Source of the DNA: Dehalobacter sp. | GTDB lineage: Bacteria > Bacillota > Desulfitobacteriia > Desulfitobacteriales > Syntrophobotulaceae | Length of the DNA: 64,000 nucleotides | Reading direction: 5' to 3' | Assembly: GCA_023667845.1 (NCBI GenBank) | Contig: JAMPIU010000050.1 | Coordinates: forward strand, 157,268 to 221,267 | Part shown: in pieces, positions 7,258 to 16,225 of the stretch | How the letters are laid out: each line of letters starts with the position of its first letter | Numbering within the stretch: the stretch's first letter is position 1 | Made by a program: the position numbers and the translations under genes | The notes under the pieces: model-generated | Told to the model about the DNA's origin: nothing | Database searches by the model: none | Seen by the model: the letters and a program-made list of their open reading frames with translations, nothing else

Positions 7258-7464
7258 ATGAATGCAGTAAGGATTATAGATAACGTGAATAACGCATATC
7301 ATCGGTTAGATAATTGTATAATTTTGATGAGAGAAAGACTGAGACGGATGGAAGGGGTTACTGATCTAAAAAAACTTCTAGAAGAGCAGGATGGGATTGA
7401 AGATGCTCTGAATATAATGGAAGATTCCGTACATGAATTATCAAAAATTAAAGAGGCTTGTTAA
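7258..7464 (+). CDS. Small helical protein (68 aa), unknown
   Basis: I chose ATG 7258 because GGAGG stands 5 bases before it; ATG 7246 would place this site inside the gene. The product is predicted all-helical (MRERLRRMEGVTDLKKLLEEQ, DALNIMEDSVHELSKI). It is likely cotranscribed with the XRE gene, with only 11 bases between. It could be a partner of the regulator, which is a guess from position. Confidence 0.5.
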   Translation: MNAVRIIDNVNNAYHRLDNCIILMRERLRRMEGVTDLKKLLEEQDGIEDALNIMEDSVHELSKIKEAC

Positions 7465-7469
7465 GTTTC

Positions 7470-7497
7470 AAAGGATGCCCTGGAATGAGCATCCTTT
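7470..7497 (+). terminator. Terminator after the prophage regulator operon
   Basis: AAAGGATGC pairs with GCATCCTTT around a 10-base loop. The T tail is weak. Confidence 0.6.
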
Positions 7498-7509
7498 ATA
7501 TTATTGATG

Positions 7510-7533
7510 ACTTCTGCAACCACTTCTGCAACC
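7510..7533. repeat. Perfect tandem 12-mer next to the attachment site
   Basis: ACTTCTGCAACC is present twice head to tail. Short direct repeats beside an attachment core often bind the recombinase arm domain, but here this is only positional inference. Confidence 0.5.
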
Positions 7534-7645
7534 CGGTCGAAAAAATGCGGTATGATGAGGTATGTAACATATTATTAAAAGCATAGAACCCGCTATTCAT
7601 CAATGTTTTAATATTAGATAAAACAAATAGGGATACCCGACAAAG

Positions 7646-7692
7646 CACTCGTAATGAGCAGGTCGTCGGTTCGATTCCGACCATCGGCTCCA
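7646..7692 (+). other. Prophage attachment site: 3' half of tRNA-Thr(CGU)
   Basis: From CACTCGTAATGAGC onward the sequence follows a tRNA: anticodon loop CTCGTAA with anticodon CGT, anticodon 3' stem TGAGC, T-arm GGTTCGATTCC, acceptor 3' strand CATCGGC, and encoded CCA. The upstream bases do not complete the anticodon stem (AAGCA instead of the expected GCTCA), and no D-arm or 5' acceptor strand is present. This is therefore the duplicated att core left by integration. The intact tRNA gene should lie at the other prophage end, outside the window. Confidence 0.85.
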
Positions 7693-8027
7693 CAAGTATT
7701 AAGACCTCTAGGGTTTTTCCTTGGAGGTTATTTTTGTGTTTGTATGCGTATTGTGTGCCAGGAGAATTTACAATTTATTAATAGTTTTTTACTCAGTTTT
7801 ACAAATCGACCTTTGAAGTTAACCTTTTTTACTTGTGCATGAAAACATGCACCAAAACGCAAGATTTTTTAATAAAAGCTTATGCATGTACTATTTTAGC
7901 GCAAAATACCATTGATTACCAAGGTTCATGCAGGTTTTGATAGTTTTGAGCAGCCCCTATTTACTAATTGCTAAAATAAGCAACAAGTGGAACGCATCTG
8001 GTTGCTTTTTTAATATTTGAATTTATT
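7693..8027. other. AT-rich chromosomal junction without a supported gene
   Basis: It starts with an imperfect hairpin followed by TTATTTTTG (about 7704-7739), which could be the old terminator of the tRNA gene. GTGCATG-aaaa-CATGCAC (about 7834-7851) is a short perfect palindrome. I see no gene here. Confidence 0.5.
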
Positions 8028-8234
8028 TTAAATGTCATCCTTTTGGCTCCTGCTTCGGAATGCTCCTATGTCCCGATCAGTGAGCCGGTATTGTGACTTC
8101 TCAAAATTGAAGTTCAGATCGAAGGACTTTAGTTTCCCGCATCGATCTTCAATATTCTGTACAATTTTTGTAGTAGTTTCGCTCAACATAAGACATAGAT
8201 CGTCTTTTGTAAATCCATTTTTTCTGATTATCAT
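8028..8234 (-). CDS. Small hypothetical protein (68 aa)
   Basis: ATG 8234 has AAAGGG at a fair distance upstream. The product begins MIIRKNGFTKDDLCLMLSET and is charged, without membrane segment. Not recognised. It lies alone between the attachment site and the hydrogenase maturation operon and may be a remnant. Confidence 0.35.
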   Translation of the reverse strand: MIIRKNGFTKDDLCLMLSETTTKIVQNIEDRCGKLKSFDLNFNFEKSQYRLTDRDIGAFRSRSQKDDI

Positions 8235-8409
8235 TTTGCAGCCCTTTACTAATATATTTATAGACAGAGTTTCCTGTGAAAGTGCTAATCCTTCATCTGG
8301 ATAGGCATAATATCAATGGTGACATTTTGGTTTGCTATAGCCAATGCAAAAAAGATGGAATAATGCATGATAATCCATGATAATGCATAGAACCATACCT
8401 AGAACTGTC

Positions 8410-8438
8410 TTGACAACATAAAGAATACATGATAGATT
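8410..8438 (+). promoter_or_regulatory. Sigma-A promoter of the hyd maturation operon
   Basis: TTGACA (8410-8415), exactly 17 bases, TAGATT (8433-8438). The predicted start is near 8445, leaving about 190 bases of untranslated leader. Confidence 0.75.
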
Positions 8439-8444
8439 TTAGTT

Positions 8445-8612
8445 TAATTAAATTGCAATGTATCTGCTCACAACTCGTTTGTCTGGAGATACAAGGCTCG
8501 TTTTTTACCCGACCGCAAGGTATATCCGAGTGGAAAGGCGCTCATCCGGCATGTGTGTTTTCTTTTTTTGCCGTTTTGCTCCCTTTCCGTGGCTTGCGGA
8601 AAGGGAGTTTTT
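8445..8612 (+). ncRNA. Structured 5' leader of the hyd operon, unknown class
   Basis: A leader with several hairpins lies between promoter and first gene: GTATCT/AGATAC (8460-8492) and GAGTG/CGCTC (8528-8543). It ends in an intrinsic terminator placed just before the ribosome binding site, which is the architecture of an attenuator or riboswitch. I do not recognise the TPP, SAM, cobalamin, FMN, Moco or T-box core motifs in it. Confidence 0.5.
8579..8612 (+). terminator. Intrinsic terminator inside the hyd leader
   Basis: CTCCCTTTCC pairs with GGAAAGGGAG and is followed by five T. The first gene's AAGGAGG begins only about 9 bases later, so this terminator can only act as a conditional (attenuation) site. 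Confidence 0.85.
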
Positions 8613-8635
8613 GATTTTTAAAGGAGGCCAAACCT

Positions 8636-8887
8636 ATGAACAAAAGAATTGGTATTATCGGCATTGTGGTTGAAGATCTCTCTTGTGTGGAGCATATCAA
8701 TGCGATTCTGCATGAATATGCCGGACTGGTCGTCGGACGGATGGGAATTCCCTACGGAGAACGGGGCGTATCAGTTATCTCGCTGATTGTCGACGGCAGT
8801 AATGATGAAATCAGCGCGCTGACCGGCAAACTGGGCAGAGTCTCCGGCGCGTCCGTTAAATCCATGATTACAAAAAGCAATAAGTAA
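8636..8887 (+). CDS. TM1266-family putative iron-only hydrogenase regulator
   Basis: 83 residues of the TM1266 family, annotated as an iron-only hydrogenase system regulator. It has a ferredoxin-like ACT/NikR-type fold, with KRIGIIGIVVED as first strand, AGLVVGRMGIPY in the middle and a final strand before the basic tail. It has no DNA-binding domain of its own, so the mechanism is unclear. In many Firmicutes it precedes hydE/hydG, as here. Start ATG with AAGGAGG; 18 bases to hydG. Confidence 0.88.
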   Translation: MNKRIGIIGIVVEDLSCVEHINAILHEYAGLVVGRMGIPYGERGVSVISLIVDGSNDEISALTGKLGRVSGASVKSMITKSNK

Positions 8888-8905
8888 TTTGAAGGGACGC
8901 AAAAT

Positions 8906-10357
8906 ATGAATTTTCTTGATAAATATCAAAAGGAATTCGAGGAGTACGACAAGCTTGACCATGATTTTATTAACGACGACAAGATATGGGAACAGCTGAA
9001 CAAATGGCACAACCCGTCTAGAGAAGACATGCGTCGCGTGCTAAAAAAAGCGGAGCAGTGTGTACGGCTCGAGCCGGAGGAAACAGCGATTCTTATCCAA
9101 AACAAGGATGAGGATACGATACAGGAGATGTATGAACTGGCCCATCAGCTGAAAGAAGAGGTTTACGGAGACCGTATCGTGTTTTTCGCGCCGCTTTATA
9201 TCAGCGATGAATGCGCGAACAACTGCAAATACTGCGGTTTCCGCTCAAGCAACACGGCGATGCACCGCAAAACGCTCAGTATGGATGAAATCGAGCAGGA
9301 AGTGCGGATCATGATAGAAGAAGGCCAGAAACGTACTGTACTCGTTTATGGCGAATCTCCCGCAACCGAAGTGGATTTCATGTGCGATACGATCAAAAAA
9401 GTCTACAGCGTAAAAACACAGCACGGTGAAATCCGCCGCGCAAACATTAACTGCGCGCCGCTCACCGTCGAAGAGCTGAAAAAACTTCAGGAAGTCGGTA
9501 TCGGCACGTTCCAGGTCTTTCAGGAAACCTACCACCATGAAACTTATCATAAAATACATCCGGCTGGGACCATCAAGGGGCATTACCGCTGGAGACTTTA
9601 CTGTATGGACAGGGCACAGAAGGCCGGCATCGACGATATTGGACTCGGCGTTTTGTTTGGCCTGTACGACTGGCGTTTTGAGGTCATGGCCCTTTTATAC
9701 CATACCATTCATCTGGAGGAAACTTTCAACGGTGTGGGACCGCACACAATCTCATTCCCCAGAATTACTTCGGCAACCGGTACGCCGTTTTCCGATCACC
9801 CTGAGTATGCGGTCAGCGACAGCGACTTCAAAAAACTTGTTGCCGTCTTGCGCCTGTCCGTCCCATATACTGGCATGATTTGTACTGCACGTGAACCGGA
9901 AAAAGTGCGCAGGGAGGTAATCTCGTTTGGGGTTTCACAGATCGATGCTGGAACGCGCATTGGCGTCGGCGCTTATGCACAGTCCAAGGATGCAAACCAG
10001 CTTCCCGACAAAGAGCAGTTCTCCATCGGCGATTCGCGTGCACTGGATGATGTTATCGGCGAAATATGCGATATGCAGTTTATCCCCTCTTTTTGCACGG
10101 CATGCTACCGTGCAGGCCGTACGGGAGAACATTTTATGAAGGTCGCAAAATCCAGGTTCGTACATAACTACTGCATACCGAACGCCATTTTCACGCTGAA
10201 GGAATACCTGCTCGACTATGCGTCGGATGAAACAAGGGCCAAAGGCGAAAAAGTTCTCAAACAGCATGTCGAGCGGTTTAAAGGTGATCCAGCCTACGAC
10301 ACGATACTTGAGAATTTAAAGCGGCTGGAAAAAGGCGAACGTGATTTACGCCTGTAG
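8906..10357 (+). CDS. hydG: [FeFe]-hydrogenase maturase HydG (radical SAM)
   Basis: HydG cleaves tyrosine to p-cresol and dehydroglycine and delivers CO and cyanide on an organometallic iron for the H-cluster. The radical-SAM motif CANNCKYC (about residues 102-109) and the C-terminal CTACYRAGRTG motif (about residue 398), which binds the auxiliary cluster, are both intact. Its 483 residues are the normal length. It lies in an operon with hydE, aspartase and hydF. No structural hydrogenase gene is in this window, so the client enzyme is encoded elsewhere. Confidence 0.96.
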   Translation: MNFLDKYQKEFEEYDKLDHDFINDDKIWEQLNKWHNPSREDMRRVLKKAEQCVRLEPEETAILIQNKDEDTIQEMYELAHQLKEEVYGDRIVFFAPLYISDECANNCKYCGFRSSNTAMHRKTLSMDEIEQEVRIMIEEGQKRTVLVYGESPATEVDFMCDTIKKVYSVKTQHGEIRRANINCAPLTVEELKKLQEVGIGTFQVFQETYHHETYHKIHPAGTIKGHYRWRLYCMDRAQKAGIDDIGLGVLFGLYDWRFEVMALLYHTIHLEETFNGVGPHTISFPRITSATGTPFSDHPEYAVSDSDFKKLVAVLRLSVPYTGMICTAREPEKVRREVISFGVSQIDAGTRIGVGAYAQSKDANQLPDKEQFSIGDSRALDDVIGEICDMQFIPSFCTACYRAGRTGEHFMKVAKSRFVHNYCIPNAIFTLKEYLLDYASDETRAKGEKVLKQHVERFKGDPAYDTILENLKRLEKGERDLRL

Positions 10358-10366
10358 GAGAAGTCT

Positions 10367-11455
10367 ATGGATTTAAGTCTAAAAGACCCGGAAGGGTTCT
10401 CAAAATGGATGAATTCAGCAGTAAAAAAGGAACTTTCCGATATTATCCGGTATTTTTTTGAGGAAGCAACGGCAGAAGAATGGTCGGTGATGTCCTCTTA
10501 TGCAAATGAGCTGCGGGAAAAATATTATGGCAAAAAGGTTTACTTTAGGGGGCTGATTGAGTTTTCCAGCTTTTGCAGGAACGATTGTTTCTACTGCGGA
10601 CTTTGCAGAAGCAACCGAAGTGCCAAAAGGTACCGTTTGACGCCGGAGGAAATTCTTGATTGCTGCCGGACGGGCTATGATCTGGGTTTTCGCACCTTTG
10701 TGCTGCAAAGCGGCGAAGATAAGTATTTTACAGACGCGCGGCTGTGTCACACCATATCAGGGATCAAGGAGTTTTTTCCGGATTGTGCGGTGACCCTTTC
10801 AATGGGAGAGCGAAGTTTCGCTTCCTATAAATACCTATTCGATGCCGGGGCTGACCGGTACCTTCTGCGTCACGAAACGGCCGATGAGGCCCATTACGGC
10901 AAACTACATCCGTCGGAACTCAGCTTAAAAAATCGCAAACAGTGCCTATATCATCTAAAGGAAATCGGCTATCAGGTCGGAGCCGGCTTTATGGTGGATT
11001 CTCCTTTCCAGACCTTCGATACACTGGCGGAGGATTTTCTGTTTCTGAGAGAACTGAAACCCCAAATGATCGGCATCGGTCCGTTTATTCCGCAAAAGGA
11101 TACAAGGTTCCGGGGTTATTGCACGCCGTCCTCCAGTCGGACATTGGCCCTGCTGTCCCTTATCCGGATCATGCTGCCGAAAACCCTTCTGCCTGCTACT
11201 ACAGCGCTCGGCACCATCGACCCCCTGGGGCGTGAAAAAGGACTAAAGGCCGGTGCCAATGTCGTCATGCCCAATCTTTCCCCGGTTAAGTACCGCAGGG
11301 ATTATGCTTTATATGATAATAAAATCTGTACCGACGAAGAGGCGGACGAATGCCTTTCCTGTCTTGCACGGCGTATTACGTCGGTCGGTTATATACCTGA
11401 TTTTTCACGCGGGGACTATATAGACTTTTTAGGAAAGGATTCATCATGCGGATAG
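10367..11455 (+). CDS. hydE: [FeFe]-hydrogenase maturase HydE (radical SAM)
   Basis: HydE acts on the iron-cysteine-CO/CN product of HydG on the way to the binuclear H-cluster precursor. The radical-SAM cysteines are Cys70, Cys74 and Cys77 (CRNDCFYC), followed by the TIM-barrel motifs (LRHETADEAHY, IGIGPFIPQKDT). Its 362 residues are typical. A TAGGAGAAG ribosome binding site lies in the 9-base gap after hydG. The stop codon overlaps the start of the aspartase gene by 10 bases. Confidence 0.95.
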   Translation: MDLSLKDPEGFSKWMNSAVKKELSDIIRYFFEEATAEEWSVMSSYANELREKYYGKKVYFRGLIEFSSFCRNDCFYCGLCRSNRSAKRYRLTPEEILDCCRTGYDLGFRTFVLQSGEDKYFTDARLCHTISGIKEFFPDCAVTLSMGERSFASYKYLFDAGADRYLLRHETADEAHYGKLHPSELSLKNRKQCLYHLKEIGYQVGAGFMVDSPFQTFDTLAEDFLFLRELKPQMIGIGPFIPQKDTRFRGYCTPSSSRTLALLSLIRIMLPKTLLPATTALGTIDPLGREKGLKAGANVVMPNLSPVKYRRDYALYDNKICTDEEADECLSCLARRITSVGYIPDFSRGDYIDFLGKDSSCG

Positions 11456-12861
11456 AACAAGACATGCTGGGTGAGATGCAAATCAGTGACGGCGCGTATT
11501 ATGGAATTCACACGGCGCGCGCGATGCAGAACTTCAAAATTACGGGCGTGCCGATTCACGCCGCGCTGGTTGACGCACTGGTATGCGTCAAAAAGGCCGC
11601 GGCAATTACAAACCGCGACATCGGCGCTTTGGACGGAAATATTGCGGGCGCGATCATAGCGGCATGTGACGAAATCCTTTCGGGTGCACTGATGGATCAT
11701 TTTGTTGTTGACTGCATGCAGGGCGGAGCGGGCACCTCCGCAAATATGAATGCAAACGAAGTGATCGCGAACCGTGCCATCGAACTGCTTGGTGGACGCA
11801 AGGGCGACTATACCCTTGTTCATCCACTGGATCATGTAAACTTTCATCAATCGACAAACGACGTGTTTCCAACCGCAGTGCGCATCGCTGCTATTCGCCT
11901 GCTTATGCCTGTTACGGAGCAGTTTGCCGCGCTGCAAACCACGCTTCAGGATAAGGAAGAGGAATTCTCCGATATCTTAAAGGTAGGCCGAACGCAGCTT
12001 CAGGATGCAGTTCCCGTCACGCTCGGTCAGGAATTCGGAGCGTGGGCACAGGCCGTTTCACGCGATCGCTGGCGGCTTTATAAGGCGGAGGAACGGCTCC
12101 GGCAGGTCAATATCGGAGGAACTGCCGTGGGAACCGGAATAAACGCCCCCAAAGCTTACATTTTCGCAATGATCGAACGTCTGCGGGAGCTCACGGGAAT
12201 TGGCTTGGCACGGGCTGAATACATGATGGACCCTACGCAAAACTGTGACGTATTTGTCGAGGTTTCCGGCCTTTTGAAAGCGGCGGCGGTCAGCCTTACA
12301 AAAATTGCGAATGACTTACGGCTTTTGTCCTCGGGTCCGTGCGCGGGAATCGGCGAAATTGTTTTACCCGCCATACAGGCCGGCTCCTCGATCATGCCGG
12401 GTAAAGTCAATCCCGTGATGTGTGAAGCCGTAAATCAGGTAGCTTTTCAAATCATGGCGGACGATATGGCGGTAACTCTGGCGGCACAGGCGGGGCAGCT
12501 TGAATTGAACGCCTTTTTGCCCCTGATTGCAAAAAACCTATTTGACATGCTTGATCTGCTTGGGTCTGTTCTTCCCCTCTTCATCGGCCGTTGCATCAGA
12601 GGAATTCAGGCTAACAGGGAAAGCTGCCTGCAAAAACTGAACGATAGCTTTACCCTGGTAACGGCTTTGAGCGGATACATCGGGTATGACAAAGCGTCCG
12701 AAGTTGCTGCCCTGTGTCGAAAAACAGGCAAATCGGTAGGGGAAATCGTGCTGGAACAACACCTGATGGACAAACAGATGCTGAATGAAATTTTAAAACC
12801 AGAACGGCTTACGTCACCCGGAGCCGCAATGGAAAAGGAGAAAGGGCAATGGAAAATATGA
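11446..12861 (+). CDS. aspA: Aspartate ammonia-lyase embedded in the hyd operon
   Basis: Aspartase converts L-aspartate to fumarate and ammonium. The superfamily signature GSSIMPGKVNPVMCEA (about residue 314) with the catalytic Ser loop is present, as are TSANMNANEVIANRA and HPLDHVNFHQSTND. Its 471 residues equal the full family length. It overlaps hydE by 10 bases and hydF by 13, so translation is coupled to H-cluster assembly genes. A fumarase is the alternative in this superfamily, but the sequence and context favour aspartase. A role in supplying ammonium for the bridging amine is inference. Confidence 0.88.
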   Translation: MRIEQDMLGEMQISDGAYYGIHTARAMQNFKITGVPIHAALVDALVCVKKAAAITNRDIGALDGNIAGAIIAACDEILSGALMDHFVVDCMQGGAGTSANMNANEVIANRAIELLGGRKGDYTLVHPLDHVNFHQSTNDVFPTAVRIAAIRLLMPVTEQFAALQTTLQDKEEEFSDILKVGRTQLQDAVPVTLGQEFGAWAQAVSRDRWRLYKAEERLRQVNIGGTAVGTGINAPKAYIFAMIERLRELTGIGLARAEYMMDPTQNCDVFVEVSGLLKAAAVSLTKIANDLRLLSSGPCAGIGEIVLPAIQAGSSIMPGKVNPVMCEAVNQVAFQIMADDMAVTLAAQAGQLELNAFLPLIAKNLFDMLDLLGSVLPLFIGRCIRGIQANRESCLQKLNDSFTLVTALSGYIGYDKASEVAALCRKTGKSVGEIVLEQHLMDKQMLNEILKPERLTSPGAAMEKEKGQWKI

Positions 12862-14096
12862 ACGCAACACCTATGGCAAGCCGGTTTGCTATAGGGCTTT
12901 TCGGAAAGAGGAATGCCGGGAAATCCTCTCTTATCAACGCTATCACCGGGCAGGACATTGCGATTACTTCCGATGTGCCGGGGACGACGACGGATCCCGT
13001 TTATAAGGCTATGGAGCTTTTGCCGATCGGGCCGGTCGTATTGATTGATACCGCAGGACTCGATGACGTGGACGGACTTGGAGCGCTACGTGTTGAGAAA
13101 ACCTATGAAGTTTTGCGGAAATGCAACCTCGCAATTGTTGCCGTTGATGTGCAGTTAGGCATCTCGGAGTTTGAGGCGGAATTCATTGAACAACTCAAGC
13201 GAAGGAAGGTTCCGTCCGTTTGCGTACTGAATAAATGCGACAAAGGAGTGCTGGACGCAGGCGAGCTTGAGAAGCTGAAAGAGCTTGCCGGGATCCCGCT
13301 GATATGCGCAAGCACAATAAACGGATTTGGAATTGATGAAATAAAAAAGCAAATCGTTGCAAATTCTGGACTTGAGGATGCGGAACCGGCGTTGGTCAGT
13401 GATTTGATCCACGCGGGCGACATTGCCGTACTAGTGACACCCATCGACAAGTCGGCTCCCAAAGGTAGGCTGATACTTCCTCAGCAGCAGACGATCCGCG
13501 ATATCATCGAAAGCGATGCGATGGTGATCGTAACAAAAGAGCACGAGCTCAAGCTGACGCTCGAACGTTTAAAGACGCCCCCCGCCATCGTGATTACGGA
13601 TTCACAGGCCTTTCTTAAAGTGTCCGCGGACACCCCTCCCGGGATTCCCGTGACATCGTTTTCAATTCTGTTCGCACGGCAAAAGGCGGACCTCGCGGAA
13701 ATGGTGCGGGGTGTCAGGCGCATTGAAAAGCTGGCCCCTGGGGACAAGGTTCTCATTGTCGAGGGTTGTACCCATCACCGTCAGTCGGACGACATCGGTA
13801 AAGTAAAAATCCCGCGCTGGATACGCCAGATCGCGGGCGGGGGAATTGAATTTGAATGGGCAAGCGGCGCCTGTTTTCCAAAGGATATCTCCGGATATGC
13901 CGTGATCATCCACTGCGGCGGCTGTATGTTGAACCGCAGGGAAATGCAGTACCGCGTGCAAAAAGCGCGGGAACGTAGCACATCGGTTACCAATTACGGA
14001 ATATTGATCGCATACGTAATGGGCATTCTCCCAAGGGCATTAAGGCCCTTTCCCGCCGCAAGTCTGGCTTTGGAAGAAGTTGAGCCGATTAAATAA
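12849..14096 (+). CDS. hydF: [FeFe]-hydrogenase maturation GTPase HydF
   Basis: HydF is the scaffold that carries the binuclear precursor and transfers it to apo-hydrogenase. GTPase motifs: P-loop GKRNAGKSS (about residues 19-27), GTTTDPV, DTAGLDD and NKCD. The C-terminal cluster-binding ligands are visible as EGCTHHRQ (about residue 306) and HCGGCMLNRRE (about residue 354). Its 415 residues are normal. Start ATG follows AAGGAG inside the aspartase reading frame. It is the last gene of the operon. Confidence 0.95.
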   Translation: MENMNATPMASRFAIGLFGKRNAGKSSLINAITGQDIAITSDVPGTTTDPVYKAMELLPIGPVVLIDTAGLDDVDGLGALRVEKTYEVLRKCNLAIVAVDVQLGISEFEAEFIEQLKRRKVPSVCVLNKCDKGVLDAGELEKLKELAGIPLICASTINGFGIDEIKKQIVANSGLEDAEPALVSDLIHAGDIAVLVTPIDKSAPKGRLILPQQQTIRDIIESDAMVIVTKEHELKLTLERLKTPPAIVITDSQAFLKVSADTPPGIPVTSFSILFARQKADLAEMVRGVRRIEKLAPGDKVLIVEGCTHHRQSDDIGKVKIPRWIRQIAGGGIEFEWASGACFPKDISGYAVIIHCGGCMLNRREMQYRVQKARERSTSVTNYGILIAYVMGILPRALRPFPAASLALEEVEPIK

Positions 14097-14166
14097 GCAA
14101 ACATTTAACATGGATTGGAATGCGGACAACTTATATCCAACCCCGGGGCTACCGGCAACAACCTTG

Positions 14167-14835
14167 TTAAATATGCATGCGTTTGGCTAGTTCTGCCTTG
14201 ATATTTTCCCCTTGAAAGATCAGGATCGCAGACAGGAATATGATGCTGACGGCAACAGAGATTACAGAAGGGTATAGCACATGAATCCAGTCAAACAAGA
14301 GGAATATTACCGGAATGATGCCGAGAAGACCATCTAACAGAAAATAAGTAATGTAATCCCTGGCCCTGAGCTTCATAATTTTCGCTGTTACATACAGCAC
14401 AAACATGGCGGAAACAAACAAAATAGGAACAACAAAGTCTAGGGACCAGCCCCGCCAGCCGGTTCCCCAGTCCCAGACAACACTAAGAAAAGATAAAATG
14501 GTTACCTGCCACATGATATTCTTGGTAATATGATGTCTTTTCTTAATGACGATAATCAAACTCAGCCACATGCTGATGAGACCGAATAAAGCAAAAACAG
14601 GCCAGTTTATACTCGAGGGAAATAACGCATAGACCACAAAACTGACGACCAGAGCAACGACAGAGGCAAAAATCATAATCCGCAGGGCTAGGTGCCGTTC
14701 ATAGAACGGAGGAACCACCGGATAGATTTCCTGCTGACCGCAGGCACCATCGTCTCCCGGCAGAATATTTCCGCATAGGGGACAATCCTTTTTATTACCG
14801 CGTACGCGGACCTGGCAGTGGCTGCAATATTGCAT
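14167..14835 (-). CDS. Zinc-ribbon multi-pass membrane protein (DUF6320-like)
   Basis: 222 residues. An N-terminal zinc ribbon CSHCQVRVRGNKKDCPLC (two CxxC pairs) precedes about six hydrophobic segments. It resembles proteins annotated DUF6320, which recur next to a condensation-type acyltransferase and an esterase, exactly as here. Function unknown. It is the last gene of the three-gene minus-strand operon, 26 bases after the acyltransferase gene. Start ATG with GAGAGGA. Confidence 0.7.
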   Translation of the reverse strand: MQYCSHCQVRVRGNKKDCPLCGNILPGDDGACGQQEIYPVVPPFYERHLALRIMIFASVVALVVSFVVYALFPSSINWPVFALFGLISMWLSLIIVIKKRHHITKNIMWQVTILSFLSVVWDWGTGWRGWSLDFVVPILFVSAMFVLYVTAKIMKLRARDYITYFLLDGLLGIIPVIFLLFDWIHVLYPSVISVAVSIIFLSAILIFQGENIKAELAKRMHI

Positions 14836-14861
14836 AAAGATGATCCTCTCTGTTTACTCAA

Positions 14862-16145
14862 TTAAAGATTGCTTGTAATTTCAATGTCGATGCCTTTTTC
14901 CGAAAGGAACTCAAAAAAAGTTCGTTGGATTTCAGTTTCCCGGAAGGGTGAACTAAAACTCACAGACAGCCTGTCATTGTAGGAGCATATGCTGATATGA
15001 GGCATTCTAGCGCTGCTGCAGAGGCTAAACTGCCGAATATAGCGTTTGAATTCCTCTGGAAGCAAGATTTGACCAATATTCGTTATTGCCGCAGTGATCC
15101 CCCTGTCAGCAATTTTACTGGCCAGGCGCAGCGAATAATCCTTGAAAGGTAAAGGAATAATCCGGGTAAGAAGATTCTTTTCAATTGACATTAATTGATT
15201 TAAGTGTTGATTTAAGCTTTCTGCAGTAAGCTCTTTTCGAAAGTCCTCGCTTACGCCTCGAATCACGTCTTGAAAATCGAAGCTTTCTTGACCAAAGGCA
15301 TAACCAATATTCATCGTGCTGAAAAAATTTCGGGTTGTTTCAGATTGGAAAAAATTCCGCAAATTAATCGGGACGGACAAAACGACGGGATCATTCTTCG
15401 TGCGTACAGGTCTTTCTTTATGTAGGGCATAAATAAACAAGGCGGCAATAAAAACAGTCAAAGTAGCATTATATTCATGTGCTAATCCCAAAGCTGCCTT
15501 GGCAGACATCGAACCTTCGATTACTTTCACTTTGTTTTCATCCAGCCTGGTTCCACGGATGCGATAAGTTCGGGCCGTTTTTGCTTTGTTCGGGTTATCC
15601 ATCAGCTTCAGAATATCTAGATCCCGGCCTTCAAAATACCTGCCGAAACTGTCATCCATTTTTTCGCTGATCGAGGCGTTTGGCTTGAATTCAGGGATTT
15701 GGTCCGCAGAGGCTTCCTTATGCCGCAGCCGGATATACTGATAGATCAGGGTTCTCATGAACCAGAGCGCCCCAGTACCGTCAGATAAAGCATGAAAAAT
15801 TTCCAGATTGATTCTGTTGTGGTAATAGGACACCCGGAAAAGCAAATTCTTTCTGTCATCAAGATAGATCGGAGCACAGACCGGATCAGACTCCCTTTCA
15901 ACTACCGGATGCAGGTCGCTGGTCTGAAAATAATACCAGAATACGCCTTTCCTTAAGACGGATTTGTAAAACGGAAAATAATCCATCGTAATATTCAGGG
16001 CTTCCTGCAACATTTCAGGATCTACAGCGTTATAGAGTTCACAGGCCAGCCGGAATACTTTCGTGTCTTTATTGCTGCATGTTGCCGGAAAGATCTTAGA
16101 GGCATTATCCAGTCTAGTCCACTCAACGCTCTTTCGCTGTCTCAT
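14862..16145 (-). CDS. Condensation-domain-like acyltransferase
   Basis: 427 residues of the CoA-dependent acyltransferase/condensation superfamily (alcohol acetyltransferase or PapA-like). The catalytic HALSDGTGA (HxxxDG, about residues 139-147) is intact. A second superfamily element, VPINLRNFF, occurs near residue 260. The enzyme probably forms an ester or amide from an activated acyl group; the substrate is unknown. The esterase upstream and the zinc-ribbon membrane protein downstream suggest a shared lipid or secondary-metabolite function. Start ATG with AAAGGTG. Confidence 0.75.
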   Translation of the reverse strand: MRQRKSVEWTRLDNASKIFPATCSNKDTKVFRLACELYNAVDPEMLQEALNITMDYFPFYKSVLRKGVFWYYFQTSDLHPVVERESDPVCAPIYLDDRKNLLFRVSYYHNRINLEIFHALSDGTGALWFMRTLIYQYIRLRHKEASADQIPEFKPNASISEKMDDSFGRYFEGRDLDILKLMDNPNKAKTARTYRIRGTRLDENKVKVIEGSMSAKAALGLAHEYNATLTVFIAALFIYALHKERPVRTKNDPVVLSVPINLRNFFQSETTRNFFSTMNIGYAFGQESFDFQDVIRGVSEDFRKELTAESLNQHLNQLMSIEKNLLTRIIPLPFKDYSLRLASKIADRGITAAITNIGQILLPEEFKRYIRQFSLCSSARMPHISICSYNDRLSVSFSSPFRETEIQRTFFEFLSEKGIDIEITSNL

Positions 16146-16225
16146 TCGATCACCTTTCTGATATCGTACTATGTTAATCCTAAAATTAGAATATTGAGAA
16201 TCTGCTCGTCATCATATTATAATTT

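Noticed and set aside
7496..7693. Minus-strand frame beginning MEPMVGIEPTT over the attachment site, and plus-strand frame MSRSSVRFRPSAP (7654-7842)
   Set aside because: Both are translations of tRNA sequence. They are a well-known kind of false gene call.
11416..11937. Minus-strand frame of 173 codons over hydE and aspA
   Set aside because: Antisense to two well-supported genes and without protein-like features.
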